A stretch of DNA of 5,552 bases from Bryobacterales bacterium (GTDB lineage: Bacteria > Acidobacteriota > Terriglobia > Bryobacterales > Bryobacteraceae). The translations under genes and the position numbers were made by a program. The stretch lies in the NCBI GenBank assembly GCA_025353235.1, contig JANXQZ010000097.1:1-5552 (forward strand). Direction: 5' to 3'. The notes under the pieces were generated by a model. The model searched no databases. It was not told where the DNA came from and saw only the letters and a list, made by a program, of their open reading frames with translations. Shown here piece by piece: positions 1-5,552 of this stretch. Positions within the stretch are counted from its first letter, which is position 1. Each line of letters opens with the position of its first letter.

Positions 1-689
1 TGCATCATGGTGCTCCCGCCAACTTTCTGCTCCATCGAGAAGGGCGTCATCACGCCATTGACCAGCTTGAAACTCCCCGGATAGGAATCGATTTCCATCT
101 CCTGACCCATCTGTTTGCGCGTGGTCGTTACTTTAACGGGCATGTAGGTTTTTGCGCTGATGAAGTAGTAGCCCACGTGGCCGCCCTTCTGGGTTACTTT
201 CAGCTTAAAGGTTGGGGAGCCCTGGACATCCTCCTTACCTACAACCTCTACCGTGTTTCCTTTCGACTTGTAATCCACCAAGGCACCATCGAAGTCCGCG
301 AATTCGGTCATCGCCTTGGTCTCGTCTTCAGGAGATTTCTGAGGGTCGGTACCGCCCGTGAATGGGTTCTGCATCCAAGCCGTGTTGCCGTCGAAGGCCT
401 GAATCAGGCTCTTGCCCTGCATCGAAATTTCCATATGCATTTCGTTCGGACGTTTGGTCAGCAGAGTAAAAGGAGCTTCCATCTGCCCGCCGCCCAAGAC
501 CGCGTTGCCGGTTAACTTGAGCGACTGGATAGCCTTGATCTTCTCTAGACCGCCTCGCGCCTCGACGTGCTTGTTAACAATCTCGTCCGCCGACGGCAGG
601 CCATCCTGAGCGCGGGCTGACGAAGCGAATAAAAGCACAGCCGGAACCACAGCCGCGCATACGTAGAATGTTGGTGCGAATTTGCGCAT
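1..689 (-). CDS. Exported LolA-like outer-membrane lipoprotein-sorting family protein (3' end outside window)
   Basis: The frame is open from an ATG at 689-687 to the window edge, giving 229 codons with no stop, so the C-terminus is missing. Residues 1-27 form a Sec signal peptide: basic MRK start, hydrophobic core around residues 8-22, and an A-R-A signal peptidase I site before Q28. C11 lies in the core without a lipobox, so this is not a lipoprotein itself. The mature part starts with a short helix (ADEIVNKHVEARGGLEKIKAI, residues 34-54), followed by a strand-rich region with AFDGNTAWMQNP (98-109), GYYFISAKTYMPVKV (173-187) and LVNGVMTPF (209-217). These patterns are typical of acidobacterial periplasmic proteins of the LolA/LolB-like half-barrel fold, which bind acyl chains. 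Lipid or lipoprotein carriage is therefore an inference from fold family; true LolA function is not shown. The ATG is supported by a GGAG sequence nine bases upstream. The gene starts six bases after the TtcA-like gene and is probably cotranscribed with it. Confidence 0.8.
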   Translation of the reverse strand, partial: MRKFAPTFYVCAAVVPAVLLFASSARAQDGLPSADEIVNKHVEARGGLEKIKAIQSLKLTGNAVLGGGQMEAPFTLLTKRPNEMHMEISMQGKSLIQAFDGNTAWMQNPFTGGTDPQKSPEDETKAMTEFADFDGALVDYKSKGNTVEVVGKEDVQGSPTFKLKVTQKGGHVGYYFISAKTYMPVKVTTTRKQMGQEMEIDSYPGSFKLVNGVMTPFSMEQKVGGSTMM

Positions 690-695
690 TTGAAT

Positions 696-1496
696 TTACT
701 CCAGGATGTGAAGAAGCTCGCGTTCCGGCTCCTCTGCCGTGCCATCCAAATTGAGGTACCGCGTGTCCAGAAGACGCTGAGTCTCAATGTTCCCCATGGC
801 CGAGAGCAGGGTTTCCTTTAGATGGGGGTACTCTTCTTCGATATTTCCAAACATGCTTCTGATCGATCTTCGAACGGTGCCGGTTCGCAGCGAGCAGCCG
901 CAAGGAATCAGAGGGGCGCCAAGGCTTGCGGCAAAACGGGTGGTGATCTCTTCAGTGACATACACCAGCGGACGGATCAAGCGGAACTCTTTATCTCTTG
1001 ACCAAGTGGTCGCAGGCAGCGCGCTGATGCGTCCTGTGAACATTGCGTTCCGAAGAAACGATTCGCAGAAGTCGTCAGCCGTATGCCCGAAAGCGATCAC
1101 GTTTGCACCCAGCCCCCGTGCAATTTCGTAAACCGCCCGCCTTCGGTACCGGCTGCACAGGTCGCAACCATGATCCGGCTTTTCTTCAAGAAGGCGGAAG
1201 GACGGCTTGTCGCGATAGTATGTCCAATCGATCTTGCGCTCTTTGAGCCATTCGCCTAGAGGCTCAATCGGCCGAAGAAACTTGCCCTGCTCGACAGTGA
1301 AGGCGCACACGGTGAATTGAATCGGCGCGCGTTTTGCAAGCAGCAGCAGCGCCTCGAGCAGGGTCACCGAATCCTTGCCCCCGGAAAGCGCGACAGCAAC
1401 CCGATCGCCATCCCGGATCATTTTGAAGCGGCCCACCGCCTCACCCACCTTGCGCAGTAATGTTTTCTCGAGGTCCAAGCCCTTATTATCCACCAC
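696..1496 (-). CDS. ttcA: TtcA-like PP-loop ATPase, putative tRNA 2-thiocytidine biosynthesis protein
   Basis: This 266-residue protein belongs to the TtcA/TtuA PP-loop superfamily, cytoplasmic enzymes that adenylate a tRNA base and replace its oxygen with sulfur. TtcA makes 2-thiocytidine at position 32. The N-terminal stretch LEKTLLRKVGEAVGRFKMI (9-27) matches the opening of TtcA by eye. The ATP-binding PP-loop SGGKDS is at 38-43. CDLCSRYRR (111-119) supplies two cysteines, C111 and C114, and a third lies in IPCGC (C199, possibly C201). In TtcA, three cysteines in these positions hold a [4Fe-4S] cluster. GHTADD (137-142) is the second nucleotide or tRNA-proximal motif, where E. coli TtcA has GHHRDD. 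The start is GTG at 1496, with another GTG immediately following and an in-frame TAA at 1505-1503. No in-frame ATG precedes M26, which would cut off conserved sequence. No good Shine-Dalgarno is visible. C32 specificity is inferred; another thiolation target within the superfamily is possible. Confidence 0.85.
   Translation of the reverse strand: MVDNKGLDLEKTLLRKVGEAVGRFKMIRDGDRVAVALSGGKDSVTLLEALLLLAKRAPIQFTVCAFTVEQGKFLRPIEPLGEWLKERKIDWTYYRDKPSFRLLEEKPDHGCDLCSRYRRRAVYEIARGLGANVIAFGHTADDFCESFLRNAMFTGRISALPATTWSRDKEFRLIRPLVYVTEEITTRFAASLGAPLIPCGCSLRTGTVRRSIRSMFGNIEEEYPHLKETLLSAMGNIETQRLLDTRYLNLDGTAEEPERELLHILE
699..702 (-). promoter_or_regulatory. Shine-Dalgarno site of the LolA-like gene, inside the preceding gene
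   Basis: The minus strand reads GGAG, then nine bases (TAAATTCAA), then ATG. The GGAG overlaps the last sense codons of the TtcA-like gene, and the nine-base spacer contains that gene's TAA stop. This fixes the start of the LolA-like protein at 689 and suggests that ribosomes finishing the upstream gene can re-initiate here. Confidence 0.6.
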
Positions 1497-1517
1497 GCGA
1501 TATTATGAGAGCGATCC
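1497..1517. promoter_or_regulatory. 21-bp divergent start region between the TtcA-like and CoA-transferase genes
   Basis: The two divergent genes have start codons only 21 bp apart. The region is AT-rich compared with its surroundings. On the plus strand it holds TATTAT at 1501-1506, and a second TATTAT lies at 1484-1489 inside the 5' end of the TtcA-like gene; either could act as a -10 element for the plus-strand gene. On the minus strand, CATAAT (1507-1502) is a possible -10 for the TtcA-like gene. I see no convincing -35 partner for any of them. GAGAG at 1507-1511 is a plausible ribosome binding site six bases before the CoA-transferase ATG. Promoters must overlap each other or extend into coding sequence. 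Confidence 0.35.
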
Positions 1518-2696
1518 ATGATAACCCCGTTCGAAGGTATTCGCGTGCTCGACTTTACCCACGCGCTGGCTGGCCCCTACTGCACGATGCTGATGGCGCA
1601 ATACGGCGCTGAAGTCTTCAAACTGGAATCGCCGGGCGGGGGAGATATCGGGCGTGGCTGGGGACCGCCCTTTACGGATGGCCAAGCTTCGTTTTTCCTG
1701 GGATTGAACCCCGGCAAGCAGGGCATCTGCATCGATCTGAAACGGCCAGAGGGACTGGAACTGTGCCTGAGCCTCATCGAAAAAATGGACGTACTGATCG
1801 AGAACTTTCGGCCGGGCGCGCTGGACCGGTTGGGGCTTGGCTATGAGAAAACCAGCAGCCGCAACCCCCGGCTGATCTACTGCTCCATTTCAGGATACGG
1901 GCAAGACGGCCCGTCGCGCGAGGAGCCCGCCATGGATCTCATCGTTCAGGCAGCCAGCGGCTTGATCAGCATCACCGGGACGGCTGCTGGCGAGCAGGTG
2001 CGTTGCGGACATTCAGTGGCTGATACGACGGCGGGTCTGTTTGCCCTGATTGGAATCCAGATGGCGTTGCGTGTTCGAGAGAGCACCGGCCATGGTCAAT
2101 TTGTAGATGTCTCGATGCTCGACGGCTTGGTCTCCACCATGGCATCCTCGTTCGCGAACTATGTTGGTTCAGGCACTGTGCCCCGCCCGATGGGAACCGC
2201 TTTCGCCTCCATCGTTCCATACCGCACCTTTCCCACAGCCGATCGCGAGATCGCGCTGGCGATCGGAAGCGAGAAGCTCTGGGGAGTTTTCTGCAAAGCG
2301 ATTGGCTGGGGCGAGGCGGCGAAGTACCCGGAGTATGCCTCGAACGCGCTGCGTGTGAGGAACCGACAAGTGCTGGAGCCGCTGCTCATCGATCTGTTCC
2401 GCACGGCGACGGCAGATGAATGGGTGAGACGTCTGAGCGCGGTTGGCATTCCCTGCGCCGCGGTGAAGAAGATCGACGAAGTAGTGGCCAGTCCGCAGGT
2501 TGCCGCGAGAGGCATGTTTCCCTTTGCGCCCGTAACTGGTCCGCCAGTGAAGTTGTCGGAAACCCCAGGAACTGTGCGCAGCGCCGCCCCGCAATTGGGC
2601 GAGCATTCAAGGACAGCTCTGCATCAACTGCTGGGGCTGAGCGACGCGGAGCTAGATCGCCTAACCGAGGGAGCAATCCTCTTTCACTCTCGTTAG
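1518..2696 (+). CDS. Family III (CaiB/BaiF-type) acyl-CoA transferase
   Basis: The 392-residue product has the usual length and motif order of class III CoA-transferases. These are cytoplasmic, interlocked dimers that move CoA between carboxylic acids through an aspartyl-CoA thioester. The N-terminus GIRVLDFTHALAGPYCTMLMA (7-27) is the family's Rossmann-like opening. NPGKQGICIDLKRPEG (64-79), ENFRPGALDRLGLGYE (95-110) and SGYGQDGP (125-132) line the CoA site. The predicted nucleophile is D169 in VADTTAGLFALIGI, the same number as in formyl-CoA transferase and CaiB. The PAMDLIVQAASG segment (137-148) has M139 where alpha-methylacyl-CoA racemases carry their catalytic histidine, so a transferase is favoured over a racemase. 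The CoA donor and acceptor cannot be told from sequence. The ATG at 1518 has GAGAG six bases upstream. The final 36 bases overlap the 3' end of the convergent glycosyltransferase gene, yet the C-terminus looks of normal family length. No metabolic partner gene lies in the window. Confidence 0.92.
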   Translation: MITPFEGIRVLDFTHALAGPYCTMLMAQYGAEVFKLESPGGGDIGRGWGPPFTDGQASFFLGLNPGKQGICIDLKRPEGLELCLSLIEKMDVLIENFRPGALDRLGLGYEKTSSRNPRLIYCSISGYGQDGPSREEPAMDLIVQAASGLISITGTAAGEQVRCGHSVADTTAGLFALIGIQMALRVRESTGHGQFVDVSMLDGLVSTMASSFANYVGSGTVPRPMGTAFASIVPYRTFPTADREIALAIGSEKLWGVFCKAIGWGEAAKYPEYASNALRVRNRQVLEPLLIDLFRTATADEWVRRLSAVGIPCAAVKKIDEVVASPQVAARGMFPFAPVTGPPVKLSETPGTVRSAAPQLGEHSRTALHQLLGLSDAELDRLTEGAILFHSR

Positions 2697-4541
2697 GTTC
2701 GGACTGTAGTACGGGTCGCCCTGCTCGATCAGTTTGCCCCAGCGCTCATGGAACAGTTCGCGCTCCTTCCACGACACTCCTTGCACCCGGGTTTTCGACT
2801 CCTGGTGTTGAAGCAGCGACGCTGTCTCGCACACCACTTGGTACCCCGCCTGCCTTGCTCGCAAGCACAAATCCACGTCGTTGTAATTCACCGGGAAGCA
2901 GGTATCGAAGCCGCGCAGTTCATCGAACACCCGCCGCCGAATCGCCAGACACGCGCCCGTCACCGCCGATACGTTGCGCGTGGCGGCGCTCCACTTCCAG
3001 AAGCCCTGCCCAAACCCGCCGCGATCCGGATGGCCCGCGCCGTCCATCAAGCCTAGCGCTATGCCCGCATGCTGAATCGCGCCCGAGGGGTATAGAAGTT
3101 TCGCGCCTACCACTCCAATCTCGGGCCTTTGCAACTGCGCGAGCAATTCATTCAGCCAGTCGGCCGAAAGCGGCTCAACGTCGTCATTCAGAAATACGAG
3201 CACTTCGCCATTGGCCGCTTGCGCGCCGCGATTGTTCATGGACGCGAAGTCGAACGGGCCGGCATGGGTGACGCGGATGCAGTGCGATCGCGCGAGCAGC
3301 CTTTCCATCGCGGCATCGTCGCCCGACTTATGTTGGACCACCACCGTTTCGCGGACCGGGTAGGCGGTTAAATTATCGATGGATCGCAAACAGCGGCGGA
3401 GCAACCCGGAATTCCGGGAACAAATCACGATGCTCGCCAGCGGCGTTCCTTCCAGCTTGCGGCGAATGGTGAAGCGAGCATCCTGCGCATCTGCGACGCT
3501 CGCCTGCCATCCCCTTCGCTGGATGGCGGCCTGCAACACTTGCTTCTCCATGGGACGCGGCGGTTCCGCTTCTTCTTCGCCATACAGCACATGCGCGACG
3601 CGCTGGATGGAGCTCGATTGTTCCGCGATCCTCAGAGCGGCGTCGTACAGGTGCGCTCCCTCGAACTCCTGCCGAAACCAGCCAGCGGTGTCCATCGCGG
3701 TTCGAGACGTCGCAAAGAATCGGCCCAGATACATGGAGGATGTAAGCAGTTCGGGCGACCATGCGGGTTTAAACGAGGGGCGCTGGTGCTGGCCGTCCGC
3801 AGTCAAACAATCCTCATCGCAGTAGATCAGATCGGAGCGCTTTTCCTGCAATGCAGCGGCAAAGTAGAAGAGCGCATGCTGTGACAAGAGTCCGCCTTCG
3901 CTGAACGGGGCAACGTATTCCCCGCCCGCAAGCATGCCAGCGCGATTCAAAGAAGAGGCAGCACCCATCACCTGCTCCGAGCGAACATACTGGATGCGCG
4001 TATCCTTCGAGGCGAGCGCTTGGAAATAGCTGGTGGTCCCGGAATCCAGACTGGCGTCGTCGCACACGCAGAGCTCCCAGCGGGAATAGGATTGCCCCAA
4101 GATGGAATCCACAGCAGCCTCTAAGCGATTTCTGCGCAGCTGGGAGACATGCATCAGCAAACTAAAGACGGGAGTGTAAACGAAGCTTGCGGTTATATCG
4201 CGAATCGCCGAGTCCGACTGTGTGCCTACCCGTTGTCTATCGAGCCAGAGCTGATAAGCGCGGATCTGTGCGGCTTCGCCATGCGCAGGATGGACGTAAC
4301 GCTTGCCTTTTACGCCCCAAGTTCGGAGATGGTTTGCGATCGATTGGATAGAACGAAAAATACGGCTGTTCTCGACGGTGAGAAGCCTGGCATCGAGAGT
4401 CTGCAGGCTTTCAGTCAGGCGATTTAAACGGCGGGCAGTCTCCTCGCGCTCGCGATCCCGCTCGGCCAGAAGCTCATCCACCAGATGCAGCAATTCTTCG
4501 CGGCTAGCGCGTTGATGCAACGATTCCGACTCTTTTGGCAA
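2661..4541 (-). CDS. Two-domain GT2-family glycosyltransferase with N-terminal coiled coil
   Basis: The 626-residue protein resembles the tandem GT2 enzymes that build O-antigen or other surface polysaccharide at the cytoplasmic face of the membrane. Residues 8-57 are charged, heptad-like and probably coiled coil. The first GT-A domain (about 124-320) keeps CDDAS (160-164), YCDED (240-244) and FKPAWSPELL (257-266), but has PFSEGGLLS (212-220) where relatives have an aspartate-rich DHDD metal site, and HVSQ (131-134) in place of PVYN. The second domain (about 367-600) has ASIVICSRN (369-377), MNNRGAQAANGEVLVFLNDDVEP (435-457), a VTGACLAIRR segment (527-536) and YNDVDLCLRARQAGY (553-567), so it is probably the catalytic half. 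There is no signal peptide or membrane segment. The start is uncertain: TTG at 4541 lies six bases from an in-frame stop and has no clear ribosome site, while TTG at 4520 has AAGAG nine bases upstream and would give 619 residues. Sugar and acceptor are unknown. A terminator stands immediately upstream. Confidence 0.88.
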   Translation of the reverse strand: MPKESESLHQRASREELLHLVDELLAERDREREETARRLNRLTESLQTLDARLLTVENSRIFRSIQSIANHLRTWGVKGKRYVHPAHGEAAQIRAYQLWLDRQRVGTQSDSAIRDITASFVYTPVFSLLMHVSQLRRNRLEAAVDSILGQSYSRWELCVCDDASLDSGTTSYFQALASKDTRIQYVRSEQVMGAASSLNRAGMLAGGEYVAPFSEGGLLSQHALFYFAAALQEKRSDLIYCDEDCLTADGQHQRPSFKPAWSPELLTSSMYLGRFFATSRTAMDTAGWFRQEFEGAHLYDAALRIAEQSSSIQRVAHVLYGEEEAEPPRPMEKQVLQAAIQRRGWQASVADAQDARFTIRRKLEGTPLASIVICSRNSGLLRRCLRSIDNLTAYPVRETVVVQHKSGDDAAMERLLARSHCIRVTHAGPFDFASMNNRGAQAANGEVLVFLNDDVEPLSADWLNELLAQLQRPEIGVVGAKLLYPSGAIQHAGIALGLMDGAGHPDRGGFGQGFWKWSAATRNVSAVTGACLAIRRRVFDELRGFDTCFPVNYNDVDLCLRARQAGYQVVCETASLLQHQESKTRVQGVSWKERELFHERWGKLIEQGDPYYSPNLTRVKEDCSLG

Positions 4542-4567
4542 GCTTTATGGTACACCGGCTTGAGAGG

Positions 4568-4600
4568 AAAAAGGGCGAACTTAGTAATTGTCCGCCCTTC
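4568..4600 (-). terminator. Rho-independent terminator of the TonB-dependent receptor gene
   Basis: Read on the minus strand, the arm AAGGGCGGAC (4599-4590) pairs with GTTCGCCCTT (4580-4571). The stem is ten base pairs with one G-U pair, and the loop is nine bases (AATTACTAA). The T-run TTTTT (4572-4568) follows, its first two bases being part of the stem. It begins about a dozen bases after the receptor gene's stop codon. The plus strand has no T-run after the stem, so it should act only in the minus direction. It sits 26 bp before the glycosyltransferase start, so that gene needs read-through or a promoter in a very small space. Confidence 0.8.
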
Positions 4601-4610
4601 GAATTAGCGG

Positions 4611-5552
4611 TTAAAAATCGTAGCGAAGTACCATCTGTACGGTACGGGCCGAACTTCCCCCCACCTGCGTTCCGAGCGTCTGGCTAAACTTCCCAAATGT
4701 GCTCGGGTTGTTGATGTTTAGGTTCGCGGGAGCGAACCCGAAATTCGGGTGATTGGTGAGATTATAGGCTTCAGCGCGGAAAGAGACCGCATGTCGCTCA
4801 GTGATGAGGAACTTCTTCACCAATGACGTATCGATCTCAAAGAATCCGGGATTGCGGAACACGTTCCGGCCCGAGTTGCCGATTTCGCCCGCGCCCGGGA
4901 AAGTGAACTGGCTAACTTCGGACGGAGTGAAGTAGAACACGCCACTGCCGGTTTTTTGGACGCCGCCGAGGGTGCGGTCCGTACCCGTGAAATTCGCATA
5001 GCTGTTTCCTACGCCGCTTACGGCTATCGTCGAGCGCTGAGAAGAAACCGAGAAGGGCTGTCCCGATTGCAGGATCATCAGGTTTCCGAGCTGCCATCCG
5101 CCCAGAACTTTGTCCATCAGCACGGGCATATTGCGTCCCACGAATTTGCTGCGTCCGATTGGCAGTGCGTAGATAGACGTAAGGTTAAACGAATGGGGCC
5201 GATCGAAATCGCTGCGGGCGCGGTTGAGACCCAGATTGTAGCTATCAATCGGGGTTGTGAACCCGTTGCCTTCCGCCGAGATGTTATCCATGCTCTTGCT
5301 CCAGGTGTAGTTAGCCTGAAATTGCAGCGCCCCAGCGGTGCGGCGTAAGCTGACCTGCAGCGAGTCGTAGTAGGAGCGTCCGTTGTTAGTTCCTACGATA
5401 ACCTGATTGAACTGGGGATAGTTGCGGAGGTAGGTGGAGGGCAAGCCCGCTGCGGCGTAGCGCGTATACTGATTTCGATCTACGGTGTTGGCCACCGTTC
5501 CTACAAGCCCGTTGCGGAAGTTGGTGGCGTTCAGGGCGCTTACGGCTGTGGC
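4611..5552 (-). CDS. Oar-like TonB-dependent outer membrane receptor, C-terminal barrel (5' end outside window)
   Basis: The frame is open from the window edge at 5552 to a TAA stop at 4613-4611, giving 313 visible residues. Nothing in this stretch looks like a true N-terminus; the GTG at 5495 is an internal valine codon, with coding sequence continuing upstream as NFRNGLVGT. The segment is rich in alternating, aromatic-flanked strands typical of an outer membrane beta-barrel: SYYDSLQVSLRRT, FQANYTWSKSMDNIS, FDRPHSFNLTSIYALPIGR, LGGWQLGNLMILQSGQPFSV, and FRAEAYNLTNHPNFG near the end. The last strand ends VQMVLRYDF; the terminal phenylalanine is the usual BAM-recognition signal. These phrases are characteristic of the very large TonB-dependent receptors with an N-terminal carboxypeptidase-regulatory-like domain found in many copies in Acidobacteriota. 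The N-terminal plug and that domain would lie outside the window and are inferred. The substrate is unknown; carbohydrate or peptide uptake or adhesion are the usual guesses. A strong terminator follows the stop. Confidence 0.9.
   Translation of the reverse strand, partial: ATAVSALNATNFRNGLVGTVANTVDRNQYTRYAAAGLPSTYLRNYPQFNQVIVGTNNGRSYYDSLQVSLRRTAGALQFQANYTWSKSMDNISAEGNGFTTPIDSYNLGLNRARSDFDRPHSFNLTSIYALPIGRSKFVGRNMPVLMDKVLGGWQLGNLMILQSGQPFSVSSQRSTIAVSGVGNSYANFTGTDRTLGGVQKTGSGVFYFTPSEVSQFTFPGAGEIGNSGRNVFRNPGFFEIDTSLVKKFLITERHAVSFRAEAYNLTNHPNFGFAPANLNINNPSTFGKFSQTLGTQVGGSSARTVQMVLRYDF
4721..4750. repeat. Two overlapping short inverted repeats inside the receptor gene
   Basis: GGTTCGC (4721-4727) and GCGAACC (4732-4738) form a perfect 7-bp inverted repeat around a four-base loop. 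ACCCGAA (4736-4742) and TTCGGGT (4744-4750) form a second perfect 7-bp repeat around one base. They share 4736-4738, so the two hairpins cannot both form completely. They lie in the codons for PNFGFAPANLN near the barrel's C-terminus, about 110 bp before the stop, so codon choice alone may explain them. Confidence 0.5.

Noticed and set aside
177..515. A plus-strand frame opposite the LolA-like gene
   Set aside because: The minus strand is open across the entire region with a signal peptide, a ribosome site and family-like motifs; the plus frame has none of these.
787..1131. A plus-strand frame opposite the TtcA-like gene
   Set aside because: It is antisense to the CxxC and GHTADD region of a recognised enzyme and is not protein-like in composition.
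1338..1352. Short GCAGCAGCAGC run as a possible repeat locus
   Set aside because: It encodes the run of leucines after the PP-loop of the TtcA-like protein (residues 50-53) and is too short to be a meaningful microsatellite.
2169..2606. A 145-codon minus-strand frame opposite the CoA-transferase
   Set aside because: It is fully antisense to a gene with clear catalytic motifs and its product has no recognisable domain.
2420..3271. A long open plus-strand frame (283 codons) across the junction of the CoA-transferase and glycosyltransferase genes
   Set aside because: It is Arg/Ser/Pro-rich and low in recognisable structure, overlaps two well-supported genes along its whole length, and has no family motif. 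It reads as a shadow frame of GC-rich coding DNA.
4611..5495. Treating GTG at 5495 as the start of a complete small barrel protein
   Set aside because: The same frame stays open to the window edge, with sequence typical of the receptor family, there is no signal peptide after that GTG, and 294 residues would be only the C-terminal part of the family.
1..5552. CRISPR arrays, insertion sequences, tRNA or rRNA genes, phage or defence systems
   Set aside because: I found no regularly spaced direct repeats, transposase motifs, terminal inverted repeats or RNA-gene features; nearly all bases are taken up by five protein genes.

Overview
The window looks like ordinary chromosome from a moderately GC-rich Gram-negative bacterium, most likely Acidobacteriota of the Bryobacterales/Solibacter type. 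The main clue is the right-hand gene. It is the C-terminal barrel of the large Oar-like TonB-dependent outer membrane receptors that are greatly expanded in that group. The coiled-coil plus double GT2 glycosyltransferase and the LolA-like secreted protein fit the same lineage. This placement comes from family resemblance read by eye, not from a search.

The layout is compact, with five protein genes and almost no intergenic DNA. Positions 1-689 (minus) hold the first 229 codons of an exported LolA-like protein, cut by the window edge. Positions 696-1496 (minus) encode a TtcA-like PP-loop tRNA thiolation enzyme. The two are six bases apart, and the ribosome binding site of the LolA-like gene lies in the last codons of the TtcA-like gene, so they read as a two-gene operon. 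Only 21 bp separates the TtcA-like gene from a divergent family III CoA-transferase (1518-2696, plus). That gene runs tail-to-tail into a 626-residue double-domain glycosyltransferase (2661-4541, minus), and the two share their last 36 bases. Upstream of the glycosyltransferase are a clear Rho-independent terminator (4568-4600, minus) and the 3' end of the receptor gene (4611-5552, minus, cut by the window edge).

The genes do not form an obvious pathway. They cover tRNA modification, envelope lipid or lipoprotein handling, acyl-CoA metabolism, surface polysaccharide synthesis and outer membrane uptake or adhesion. I see no RNA gene, CRISPR array, insertion sequence, phage gene or defence system. 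The points most worth a second look are the eroded catalytic motifs in both halves of the glycosyltransferase, the codon-register antisense overlap of two stop regions, the 21-bp divergent start region, and a pair of overlapping inverted repeats inside the receptor gene.
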